Both the position numbers and the translations under genes were made by a program. Below are positions 18,020-25,017 of a stretch of 64,000 bases of DNA, piece after piece; the first letter of the stretch is position 1, and every line of letters begins with the position of its first letter. Origin of the DNA: Candidatus Poribacteria bacterium (GTDB taxonomy: Bacteria; Poribacteria; WGA-4E; WGA-3G). The DNA lies in assembly GCA_022821965.1 (NCBI GenBank), contig JAJECN010000011.1, forward strand, positions 1-64,000, in the 5' to 3' direction. The notes beneath the pieces were generated by a model. The model saw only the letters and a list, made by a program, of their open reading frames with translations, was not told where the DNA came from and ran no database searches.

Positions 18020-18481
18020 CGGGACCTTCTTTTTTTAATTTCTTACATCATACAAAATTTCGGTTTTTCTGAAATTATGCACCTTTTTTACTTACAAATC
18101 GCGTCACTAACAATAGGGACTTATTTCACTTACGAGATAATTTTAAATGCTAAAGTTGCCCTTAGTATAGCCGAAAGCAGTTGCCCTGTCAACTGAAGCA
18201 ATTAGGATAGAAAATCTATTTGTGAAATGTCATAATAGAAGCACGTTACGATTTTACAAATTTTTGCCAGACATGCAGTTCGGGAGATAAAGATTTTAAT
18301 CGAACAAAATCCTAATCAAATCTGTCTAAATAATGTGCAGAAATGGAAACTTTAAAACACAAGAAAATGGAAACTTTCTGGCAACTATGGTGTGTAATCT
18401 TTAAGCCATTTTGCGTTCGATGATGGCATTACAAACTTAGGTCCCTCAAATTTAACTTCGTTCAATATGGAGGTAACACGC
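18020..18481. other. Divergent intergenic region between histidine kinase and ECF sigma gene
   Basis: This is AT-rich non-coding sequence that must carry the kinase promoter on the minus strand and the sigma promoter on the plus strand. Apart from the direct repeat at 18341-18377 I see no structured element. The short reading frames here have no ribosome-binding sites or family likeness. Confidence 0.5.
18341..18377 (+). promoter_or_regulatory. Direct repeat AAATGGAAACTTT, possible ECF-type -35 elements
   Basis: AAATGGAAACTTT occurs at 18341-18353 and again at 18365-18377 (24-bp period), ~105 bp before the sigma gene start. GGAAACTT is close to the GGAACTT -35 box of RpoE-like sigma factors, so the gene may control itself. 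The matching -10 is uncertain. Confidence 0.35.
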
Positions 18482-19126
18482 ATGGCTTATCCCCGGAAAT
18501 TCGCCACTGCCTACACAGCGTCGGAGCTTGAACACATTGACGAGGATGCACTTGTCAATCGGTTTAAGGATGGCGACATAGAGGCATTTAATCCTCTTGT
18601 TCTCAAATACGAAAAGAAAATTTACAACCTCATGTACCAGCGGGTTCGCGATCGAGAGACGGCAAAAGACCTTTGCCAAGAGGTCTTTCTGAAAGCGTTT
18701 AAAGCACTGCCCGACTTCAAAGGTGGCTCTGCGTTTTACAGTTGGATTTACCGGATTGCTATCAATTGCAGCATCGACTTTCAGAGGCAGTGTAACCGTA
18801 GTAAATTTATTACATTTGAGGAATTACCACCTGATGCAGACGATGTCCTAACAATGATGGATTCTCACCCATCGCCTGAGAAACTGCTTGAGGAAAAGGA
18901 ACTTGGTAAAATGATTCGGAAGGCGGTGCGGAAACTTCCACCCGGTCAACGTCGCGTTTTCAATCTACGACACCGAAGAGAACTCGCGATTAAAGAGATA
19001 GCAGTGCTGCTAAATAGATCGGAAGGCACAATTAAAACACACTTGCACCATGCACATCGGCGACTCCAAGATATGCTGCTTCCTTATTTACGAAACGAAC
19101 CACTGGAATGGCATGGAGAAATTTAG
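18482..19126 (+). CDS. ECF-type RNA polymerase sigma factor
   Basis: This 214-residue protein is a stand-alone RpoE/SigW-like sigma factor. Region 2 (~30-105) contains DRETAKDLCQEVFLKAFKAL and FYSWIYRIAINCSIDF. Region 4 (~145-200) contains LPPGQRRVFNLRHRRELAIKEIAVLL and the recognition helix EGTIKTHLHHAHRRL. ATG 18482 is chosen because GGAGG at 18469-18473 is 8 nt upstream; ATG 18467 would place the ribosome-binding site inside the gene. No anti-sigma gene follows. Unlike the five sigma proteins at 42-61 kb it has no membrane helix or propeller. Confidence 0.92.
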   Translation: MAYPRKFATAYTASELEHIDEDALVNRFKDGDIEAFNPLVLKYEKKIYNLMYQRVRDRETAKDLCQEVFLKAFKALPDFKGGSAFYSWIYRIAINCSIDFQRQCNRSKFITFEELPPDADDVLTMMDSHPSPEKLLEEKELGKMIRKAVRKLPPGQRRVFNLRHRRELAIKEIAVLLNRSEGTIKTHLHHAHRRLQDMLLPYLRNEPLEWHGEI

Positions 19127-19193
19127 AAAATCCCTGAAACACCATTAGAAGATAGACTGAAACAATACACTGCCGAAAAAAGTGACAATTTCC

Positions 19194-19222
19194 TTGACAC
19201 AATATTTTATATATCGTATAAT
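19194..19222 (+). promoter_or_regulatory. Perfect-consensus sigma70 promoter of the tRNA island
   Basis: TTGACA (19194-19199), a 17-bp spacer and TATAAT (19217-19222) lie 24 bp before tRNA-Ser(TGA). A perfect match is typical of strongly expressed stable-RNA genes. Confidence 0.88.
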
Positions 19223-19245
19223 TAATACGGAAACTAAGTAGCGTA

Positions 19246-19333
19246 GGTGGGATGGCAGAGTGGACGAATGCGGCGGTCTTGAAAACCGTTATGGCGAAAG
19301 CCATCGTGGGTTCGAATCCTACTCCCACCGCCA
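19246..19333 (+). tRNA. tRNA-Ser(TGA)
   Basis: The acceptor stem GGTGGGA/TCCCACC, anticodon loop CTTGAAA (anticodon TGA), long class II variable arm (ATGGC-GAAA-GCCAT) and T-loop TTCGAAT are all present. Discriminator is G and CCA is encoded at 19331-19333. Confidence 0.97.
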
Positions 19334-19336
19334 TAA

Positions 19337-19421
19337 GGAGAGGTGCAGGAGTGGTTGAACTGGATCGCCTGCTAAGCGATTATGGCGAAAGCCATCGTGG
19401 GTTCGAATCCCACCCTCTCCG
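19337..19421 (+). tRNA. tRNA-Ser(GCT)
   Basis: The acceptor stem GGAGAGG/CCTCTCC, anticodon loop CTGCTAA (anticodon GCT) and class II variable arm identical to that of the preceding tRNA-Ser are present. CCA is not encoded. It lies 3 bp after the previous tRNA, so the two are processed from one transcript. Confidence 0.96.
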
Positions 19422-19505
19422 TCTGTAAACAGAAAATTAGGTATAAAGAGGTGTATGACGGACAGAAAGTCTTGCCCGACACCTCAATGCCGGAGATGTA
19501 AACGC

Positions 19506-19579
19506 GCGCCTGTAGCTCAGCGGATTAGAGCATCTGACTACGGATCAGAAGGCCGGGGGTTCGAATCCTCTCAGGCGCT
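19506..19579 (+). tRNA. tRNA-Arg(ACG)
   Basis: The acceptor stem GCGCCTG/CAGGCGC and anticodon stem TCTGA/TCAGA hold the loop CTACGGA (anticodon ACG). A34 of this tRNA is the classical substrate of TadA, whose gene starts 25 bp downstream. The discriminator is T and CCA is not encoded. Confidence 0.95.
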
Positions 19580-19603
19580 TCAAAACCATTTGTTGGACAG
19601 AAT

Positions 19604-20062
19604 TTGGATAGCGATTCTTTCTGGATGCGACGAGCACTTAAATTAGCGCGGCAAGCAGGTGAAAAGGGTGAAGTCCCCGTTGGTGCTCTGCTTGTGAGTG
19701 GTGACACCTTGGTGGCTGAAGCGCACAACTTGCGCGAAACGTGCGGCAGTCCTATTGCCCACGCAGAAATGCTGGTTATACAAGCAGCATCCCAAAAAAT
19801 CGGCGATTGGCGGTTTATTGATACGACCCTTTATGTAACTTTAGAACCCTGCCCAATGTGTGCAGGGGCAATCGTATTAGCGCGTATCCCGAAAGTCGTT
19901 TACGCCGCAGCGGACCCAAAATCAGGGGCAGCCGGGACACTCTATAACATCCTCCAAGATGAACGGTTAAACCATCGGGTTGAATTGGTGAGTGGCGTGT
20001 TGGCAGAAGAGAGCAGCACCCTGTTAAAATCCTTCTTTCAAGAACGTCGTCGTCCATTGTAA
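19604..20062 (+). CDS. tadA: tRNA-specific adenosine deaminase
   Basis: TadA converts A34 of tRNA-Arg(ACG) to inosine, letting one tRNA read CGU, CGC and CGA. The 152-residue protein has the zinc and catalytic motifs HAE (IAHAEMLVI) and PCPMCAGA of cytidine/deoxycytidylate-type deaminases. It starts at TTG 19604 to give MDSDSFWMRRALKLA, in line with the WM..AL segment just after the N terminus in homologues; ATG 19625 would cut this helix. It sits directly behind the tRNA-Arg(ACG) gene and may be cotranscribed with it. Confidence 0.95.
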   Translation: MDSDSFWMRRALKLARQAGEKGEVPVGALLVSGDTLVAEAHNLRETCGSPIAHAEMLVIQAASQKIGDWRFIDTTLYVTLEPCPMCAGAIVLARIPKVVYAAADPKSGAAGTLYNILQDERLNHRVELVSGVLAEESSTLLKSFFQERRRPL

Positions 20063-20130
20063 GAAGGGACTATCAAAGTTCGGACGTACACACTATCCCG
20101 TCGCTATAGGGTAGATAGTTTATATCAGAA

Positions 20131-20215
20131 GGAGAGATGCAGGAGTGGTTGAACTGGACAGTCTCGAAAACTGTTGTGGCGCAAGTCACCGTGGGTTCGA
20201 ATCCCACTCTCTCCG
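20131..20215 (+). tRNA. tRNA-Ser(CGA)
   Basis: The acceptor stem GGAGAGA/TCTCTCC, anticodon stem ACAGT/ACTGT with loop CTCGAAA (anticodon CGA), and class II variable arm are present. Discriminator is G and CCA is not encoded. Confidence 0.95.
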
Positions 20216-20253
20216 TTTTCTCGCTTAATAATAGGACTCAAAAAGATTTTACT

Positions 20254-20279
20254 GTCGCAAAATGCCTAAGTTTTGCGAC
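20254..20279. other. Perfect 9-bp hairpin between tRNA-Ser(CGA) and tRNA-Ala
   Basis: GTCGCAAAA (20254-20262) and TTTTGCGAC (20271-20279) enclose an 8-nt loop and end 4 bp before tRNA-Ala. There is no following T-run, so processing or a dispersed palindrome is more likely than termination. Confidence 0.5.
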
Positions 20280-20283
20280 TTGT

Positions 20284-20356
20284 GGGGCAGTAGCTCAGTT
20301 GGGAGAGTGCATCCCTCGCACGGATGAGGTCACGGGTTCAAATCCCGTCTGCTCCA
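20284..20356 (+). tRNA. tRNA-Ala(CGC)
   Basis: The acceptor stem GGGGCAG/CTGCTCC includes the G3:U70 pair that identifies alanine tRNAs. The anticodon loop is CTCGCAC (anticodon CGC) and the discriminator is A. CCA is not encoded. Confidence 0.95.
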
Positions 20357-20368
20357 TACTTAATGGTG

Positions 20369-20453
20369 GTCAGTTGTCAGTCGTCAGTTATCGGTTAAAG
20401 AGGGAGCTTGTCGAGCTAACCTCGCTCTTAACTGACAACCGATAACTGAAAAC
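20369..20453. repeat. Palindromic element with degenerate heptanucleotide arms
   Basis: The left arm is built of TTGTCAG/TCGTCAG/TTATCGG heptads (20374-20394). The right arm is built of CTGACAA/CCGATAA/CTGAAAA (20432-20452). An inner imperfect stem AAGAGGGAG/CTCGCTCTT lies between them. The same heptads recur at 24873-25011, 38512-38546, 40964-40991 and 54026-54053. It sits between two tRNA genes. Confidence 0.75.
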
Positions 20454-20461
20454 TATAAAAC

Positions 20462-20553
20462 GGAGAGATGCAGGAGTTGGCTGAACTGGCATGACTGGAA
20501 ATCATGTGTGCTGTTTTGCAGTACCGTGGGTTCGAATCCCACTCTCTCCGCCA
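20462..20553 (+). tRNA. tRNA-Ser(GGA)
   Basis: The acceptor stem GGAGAGA/TCTCTCC, anticodon stem CATGA/TCATG with loop CTGGAAA (anticodon GGA) and a class II variable arm are present. CCA is encoded at 20551-20553. It is the fourth serine isoacceptor in the island. Confidence 0.96.
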
Positions 20554-20573
20554 GTTTTTTAATAATTAACGCC

Positions 20574-20846
20574 TTGGCTATGCTAGGTGGGGAGGTAGCG
20601 GTGCCCTGTATCTGCAATCCGCTAAAGCAGAACTGAATCCCCAGGATGCGGCCTGTTTCTGTGGGGTCTGTCCCGCGCACGTGGTGTTGATGGTTGGGTC
20701 TTGAGCAACGAGTGCTTGTTGAACCCCGTCAGGTCCGGAAGGAAGCAGCGGTAGGTGAGTTCCTCGTGTGACGCAAGGGTGCCTGGCCTGAGTTAACGAC
20801 GTGGGCAACGCCTGGAGGAGTTTGTCAACCTTGGGTGCATAGTCAT
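20574..20846 (+). ncRNA. ffs: Signal recognition particle RNA, long bacterial form
   Basis: The conserved domain IV sequence GTCAGGTCCGGAAGGAAGCA at ~20728-20747 is diagnostic. The 5' part (GCTAGGTGGGGAGGTAGCGG ...) matches the Alu-like domain of long bacterial SRP RNAs. GGCTATGC (20576-20583) pairs with GCATAGTC (20837-20844) and closes the molecule, giving ~270 nt. The ends are therefore placed from this helix. It lies immediately upstream of dnaX. A minus-strand reading frame across it is spurious. Confidence 0.94.
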
Positions 20847-20917
20847 CTTTCGGGCGTATTCGTTGGACTGACCACACTCCATGCCTAAACTCGGGTCGTA
20901 CAACAAAGGATTGCCTA

Positions 20918-22666
20918 ATGTCTTACGAGGTTCTCGCCCAGAAATGGCGTCCCCAAAACTTTAGTGACGTTGTCGGACAGGAGCACGTTACGACAACGCT
21001 AAAGAATCAGATCCTATCTGGACGTATCGGGCATGCCTACCTTTTCTGGGGACCACGTGGCACTGGTAAGACCACAGTCGCTCGCATTCTCGCCAAAGCC
21101 GTCAACTGTCCTAACCGATTTCAAGAAACCGAATTTGACTCCATCAAGACCGCGGAACCCTGCAATCAATGCGAATTTTGTAACGACATCTCTCAAGACA
21201 GATCCTTCGATGTCATTGAGATGGATGCCGCCTCCAACCGCGGTATTGATACAATCCGAGACCTCCGTGAAAACGTCAAACTCTCGCCAGCTACCTGTAC
21301 CTACAAAATCTACATCATAGATGAAGCGCACATGCTCTCACCGGAGGCATTCAACGCCTTGCTGAAAACGCTTGAAGAACCACCGTCGCATGTTATATTC
21401 ATCATGGCAACAACTGAACATGCCAAGATCCCAAAGACAATCAGTTCTCGTTGTCAAGATTTCGATTTCCGACACCTTGAAGATGAAAAAATAATTGAAC
21501 GCCTACAATTACTCATCAAGGAGGAGGATGTTTCAGCTGATTTGGACGTACTTGCCCTTATCACTCGCCAATCCGAGGGGTGCTTACGGGACGCAGAAAA
21601 CCTATTAGAACGGCTTATATCTTCTGTAGGCAAGGATTTGACGGTTGAAACCGTTGGGCAGACTATCGGGCTTAGTTCGAGCTCGCTTCTTGCGGAACTT
21701 ACAGCGGCAATTACGGAAAGAGATCTCGCAAAAGGATTAAAAACACTAAATAACCTAATGAAACAAGGGACTGATTTGTCGCAATGTTTAGATCAACTGA
21801 TAGGTCATTTCCGAGACCTCCGGCTTTTGGCAATTGATAATGTTCTTAGTGAACAGGTTCAGAGTCCGAGATCAGATCTGCCCAAACTCAAGCAAGAGGC
21901 AGAACGGATGTCCGTAGGTAGGCTCTCACGGATTATCAAGATTTTAATGCACACCAGTCGCGATATCAAACAATACGGTTATCCTCAACTTCAATTAGAA
22001 ACAGCACTCATTCAACTAAACTCGCTCGAAGAAGGCATCCCGCTTGAGGAAATTCTCAACAAATTGTCTGCGTTGGAACAGAAGTTTGATTCAGCAGGAC
22101 CTTCCGCAACGGTGCAATCCGCACCACATCCACAAGAGACATCACCACAGATGCCTCTGCTCACAAACCAAGATACCCCTCCCTCTAAGGAAACAGCAAG
22201 GACGCATTACGAAGAACAAACCCCAACGCCACCTTCATTGGACTTGAACACATCAACTTCTTTTTCTGTCTCACCTGGACACCAAGATTTAGCGAATCTG
22301 CCGTCATTTTGGGACACGGTAAAATCAAAGCTCCCAGTAAAACTCAGGCACGGTTTGTTAGAGGGGGCTGTCCCCACTGTGAACGGCACAAACATCGTCG
22401 AAATTGCTTGTTCACCCTCTTATCTTTCTATAACAACGGATGAGGACAGAAAAATTGTAGCCGATACACTAACGCAAGAAGTCGGTAAACCTGTGAAAAT
22501 TGAGTTAGTTGCCTTAGATACCGTCCCGCAACAGGTAGCCGCTGAGGATGAGACAAAGGAAGCGACACGAAAGACACCGCTCATGCGTAAAATTGAAGCC
22601 CAAGATGATCCACAACTTAAAACCGCACTCGAACTTTTTGAGGCAACAGTTGTTGAAACCCAATAA
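20918..22666 (+). CDS. dnaX: DNA polymerase III subunit gamma/tau
   Basis: DnaX is the clamp-loader ATPase of the replicative polymerase. Its N terminus MSYEVLAQKWRPQNFSDVVG is canonical. Walker A GPRGTGKTT is at 45-53, the zinc module uses C64, C82, C85 and C88, and the Walker B/DEAH is IIDEAHML (~133-140). The sensor motif SSRCQDFDF follows. After ~residue 370 comes a Pro/Thr/Ser-rich linker and a C-terminal tau-like domain. No obvious slippage heptamer for a short gamma form was seen. The order ffs-dnaX-ebfC-recR is as in Firmicutes. Confidence 0.97.
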   Translation: MSYEVLAQKWRPQNFSDVVGQEHVTTTLKNQILSGRIGHAYLFWGPRGTGKTTVARILAKAVNCPNRFQETEFDSIKTAEPCNQCEFCNDISQDRSFDVIEMDAASNRGIDTIRDLRENVKLSPATCTYKIYIIDEAHMLSPEAFNALLKTLEEPPSHVIFIMATTEHAKIPKTISSRCQDFDFRHLEDEKIIERLQLLIKEEDVSADLDVLALITRQSEGCLRDAENLLERLISSVGKDLTVETVGQTIGLSSSSLLAELTAAITERDLAKGLKTLNNLMKQGTDLSQCLDQLIGHFRDLRLLAIDNVLSEQVQSPRSDLPKLKQEAERMSVGRLSRIIKILMHTSRDIKQYGYPQLQLETALIQLNSLEEGIPLEEILNKLSALEQKFDSAGPSATVQSAPHPQETSPQMPLLTNQDTPPSKETARTHYEEQTPTPPSLDLNTSTSFSVSPGHQDLANLPSFWDTVKSKLPVKLRHGLLEGAVPTVNGTNIVEIACSPSYLSITTDEDRKIVADTLTQEVGKPVKIELVALDTVPQQVAAEDETKEATRKTPLMRKIEAQDDPQLKTALELFEATVVETQ

Positions 22667-22791
22667 TCGCTTCTTTCCAAATTGGAGAAGCAGATTCTAT
22701 AAGGAAATTTCTAACGTTCCAAGCATTTTTGTAACAAGACCAAAATCCACACAGATATGATACAAAGCCGCTTGGGAACAGGACCAGAATT

Positions 22792-23100
22792 ATGAAGATG
22801 AATGACCTGATGAAACAGGCACAGCAAATGCAAAAGCGGATGCTTGAAATTCGAGAGGAACTCGCAAATCGCACCGTTGAAGCAACCGTCGGAGGCGGAA
22901 TGGTAACCGCTGTCGTCAATGGACAACAGGAAGTTGTATCGCTCCGTATTACACCGGAAGTCGTTGATCCAGAAGATACAGAAATGCTTGAAGATCTAAT
23001 CGTCGCAGCTATCAATGAAGCGCTGCAACAATCACAAGAAATGATGTCAGCAGAAATGAGCAAATTAACCGGTGGCATTAAAATTCCAGGGCTCCCGTAA
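22792..23100 (+). CDS. ebfC: YbaB/EbfC family nucleoid-associated protein
   Basis: The 102-residue protein begins MKMNDLMKQAQQMQKRMLEIREELANRTVEATVGGGMV, the conserved YbaB/EbfC start, and contains a helical tweezer-like pair around a small beta sheet. Such dimers bind DNA and are almost always encoded between dnaX and recR, as here. Confidence 0.95.
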   Translation: MKMNDLMKQAQQMQKRMLEIREELANRTVEATVGGGMVTAVVNGQQEVVSLRITPEVVDPEDTEMLEDLIVAAINEALQQSQEMMSAEMSKLTGGIKIPGLP

Positions 23101-23287
23101 TAAGAAGCGTAAAAGGTGAAGGCACAGGTGTCTCTACCTTATCATGAAGATTAAGAATTTAGATAGGTAATCTCGTCGATTCTCTAACGGTAAGACCTTT
23201 CATCAAACCGAAGTGGGTATCGTCACGAAGTCACCCTATTGCTCTTTTAATCCTCATCTCTGCTGCGGGAATTAGCACAAAAAATCT

Positions 23288-23902
23288 ATGCAAGAATACC
23301 CGAAACCGCTGGCGAAACTCATCACAGAGCTCCAAAAGCTGCCAACGATTGGTCAGAAGACAGCACAACGCTTGGCATTTTTTATGCTAAAGTTACCTGA
23401 CGCCGAGACTGCTCAAATTGCCGAAGCCATCGCACAAGTGAAACAAGAGTTATGTTACTGTGACGTATGTGGCACTATTACAGACACAAACCCGTGTTAC
23501 ATCTGTACAAGTCCACGCCGCGATCGGCAGGTGATCTGCGTTGTCGAAGAATCCGATGATCTTTGGGCAATCGAACGAACCAACGGTTATAAAGGGCTTT
23601 ATCATGTACTTGGTGGTGTTCTTTCACCGCTTGACGGAACTGGACCCGATGAACTCGGAATTAACACTCTGTTTCAACGAATTCAAACTGCCGCTGTAAA
23701 CGCAGAACCGGTGCAAGAAGTCATCCTCGCGACAAACTGGACAACAGAAGGACAAGCGACGGCACTCTATCTTACACAACACTTGGAAGCGTTTGAAATC
23801 ACTATCACTCGAATCGCTTATGGTATTCCTGTCGGGGGCGATTTGGAGTACATTGATGAGGTAACCCTCGCAAAAGCACTGGAAGGCAGACGGAAAGCTT
23901 AA
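23288..23902 (+). CDS. recR: Recombination protein RecR
   Basis: RecR works with RecF and RecO to load RecA at gaps. The 204-residue protein has the helix-hairpin-helix (LQKLPTIGQKTAQRLAFFML), a four-cysteine zinc finger (C58, C61, C70, C73), a Toprim domain with VVEESDDLWAIE, and a Walker-like C-terminal end. The next gene begins at the base after its stop, so they are cotranscribed. Confidence 0.97.
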   Translation: MQEYPKPLAKLITELQKLPTIGQKTAQRLAFFMLKLPDAETAQIAEAIAQVKQELCYCDVCGTITDTNPCYICTSPRRDRQVICVVEESDDLWAIERTNGYKGLYHVLGGVLSPLDGTGPDELGINTLFQRIQTAAVNAEPVQEVILATNWTTEGQATALYLTQHLEAFEITITRIAYGIPVGGDLEYIDEVTLAKALEGRRKA

Positions 23903-24871
23903 ATGAGAAAGCAGTGGTTCGTAGTACTTTTAATCAGTTTGTGCTACAGCGTATTGAGTATTGCATGCGCGGAATCAGACGCGAATAATCCAAACGCTGA
24001 ATCAAGAGACACCGCTCAAGTTCGGGCAAGTACGTCACGCGCAGCGAGTGCTACTTTCGATGCACAGCGTGCCTTTGCAATACTGAAGAAACAGTGCGAA
24101 TTTGGACCACGACCGCCGGGCTCCGCAGCGCATATTGAAACGCGGGATTATCTATTCACGGAACTCCAGAAATATGCGAACAGCGTAGTCCTCCAACCGA
24201 ATCAGTATAAAACTGGAAAGGTAACGCTTCATCTGAACAATATCTTGGCAGAATTCGGACCACCAACCAGTGGGGAGACACTTTTACTTGCAGCACATTG
24301 GGACACGCGTCCCTTCGCTGATAGAGACCCAAAGCCAGAAAATCGAGACAAACCGATCCTTGGTGCTAACGATGGTGCCTCTGGCGTTGCTGTCCTCCTT
24401 GAAATCGCGAGAGTCTTAAAAATACATCCACCGCCACGTCGAGTTGTTATTGTTCTTTTCGATGGCGAGGACTACGGCAGATCCATTGAGCACATGTTTA
24501 TCGGCTCCCGATTCTTCGCACGAAATTTGGGAAAATGGAAACCGGACTATGGCATTCTGCTGGATATGGTTGGAGACAAGGATTTGGCATTCCCGATAGA
24601 ACGCTACTCTTGGGAAGCAAATCGGGACTACACGGAGGCAATTTGGCGACGCGCAGCAACACTCGGTTTAACGCCGTTTCAACATCGCTTAGGGGATAAA
24701 ATCATGGACGACCATGTTCCGTTAATCGAGGTAGGCATCCCGATGGTTAACATTATAGACTTCACCTATCCGTATTGGCACACAGTCGAAGATACAGTCG
24801 ACAAATGTAGCCCGAAAAGCTTAGAAGTTGCTGCCATGCTTGTTATCAGTATCATTTATGATGGACTCTAA
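23903..24871 (+). CDS. Secreted M28-family peptidase, glutaminyl cyclase-like
   Basis: The 322-residue protein has an N-terminal export signal that ends ...LSIAC, possibly a lipobox, so it may be a lipoprotein. The M28 zinc-hydrolase domain shows AAHWDTRPF (His/Asp ligand region), GANDGASGVAVLLE, FDGEDYG and YWHTVEDT. The GANDGASG and DGEDYG forms are frequent in bacterial glutaminyl-peptide cyclotransferases as well as aminopeptidases, so the exact reaction is open. The ATG directly follows the recR stop. Confidence 0.88.
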   Translation: MRKQWFVVLLISLCYSVLSIACAESDANNPNAESRDTAQVRASTSRAASATFDAQRAFAILKKQCEFGPRPPGSAAHIETRDYLFTELQKYANSVVLQPNQYKTGKVTLHLNNILAEFGPPTSGETLLLAAHWDTRPFADRDPKPENRDKPILGANDGASGVAVLLEIARVLKIHPPPRRVVIVLFDGEDYGRSIEHMFIGSRFFARNLGKWKPDYGILLDMVGDKDLAFPIERYSWEANRDYTEAIWRRAATLGLTPFQHRLGDKIMDDHVPLIEVGIPMVNIIDFTYPYWHTVEDTVDKCSPKSLEVAAMLVISIIYDGL

Positions 24872-24872
24872 T

Positions 24873-25011
24873 TAGCCATCAGCCATCAGCCGTCAACCGT
24901 CAGTTAATACCTGTGGTGATCGCAAATGTTTTCACTGCCACAAAAATTCTCTTAACTGATAGCCGACAACCGATGACTGAAAGCCTGCACAGCAGGCGAA
25001 CCGATAACCCT
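24873..25011. repeat. Heptanucleotide-repeat palindromic element abutting mnmG
   Basis: Inverted heptad arms lie at ~24873-24905 (CATCAGC-type units) and 24956-24983 (CTGATAG, CCGACAA, CCGATGA, CTGAAAG). A small perfect hairpin GCCTGC-ACA-GCAGGC follows at 24983-24997, then one more CCGATAA. The element ends ~7 bp before the mnmG ATG and occupies the position of its leader. Confidence 0.72.
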
Positions 25012-25017
25012 AAAAAA

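Noticed and set aside
19455-19646. Reading frame across tRNA-Arg(ACG)
   Set aside because: It overlaps the tRNA and the start of tadA in another frame.
20137-20445. Plus-strand reading frame across tRNA-Ser(CGA), tRNA-Ala and the repeat
   Set aside because: It overlaps two tRNA genes and a palindromic repeat and has no family likeness.
20369-20453. CRISPR or insertion-sequence ends
   Set aside because: There are no spacers, no transposase and no target duplication; heptad arms form a palindrome instead.
20578-20877. Minus-strand reading frame across the SRP RNA
   Set aside because: It is antisense to a structured RNA gene and is a commonly mis-annotated shadow.
21480-21500. dnaX frameshift site for a short gamma subunit
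   Set aside because: The A-run GAAAAAAT lacks the usual slippery heptamer context and a following structure, and lies far too early.
24913-25017. N-terminal extension of mnmG from an upstream ATG
   Set aside because: It translates the heptad repeat and hairpin, and family members start as at 25018.
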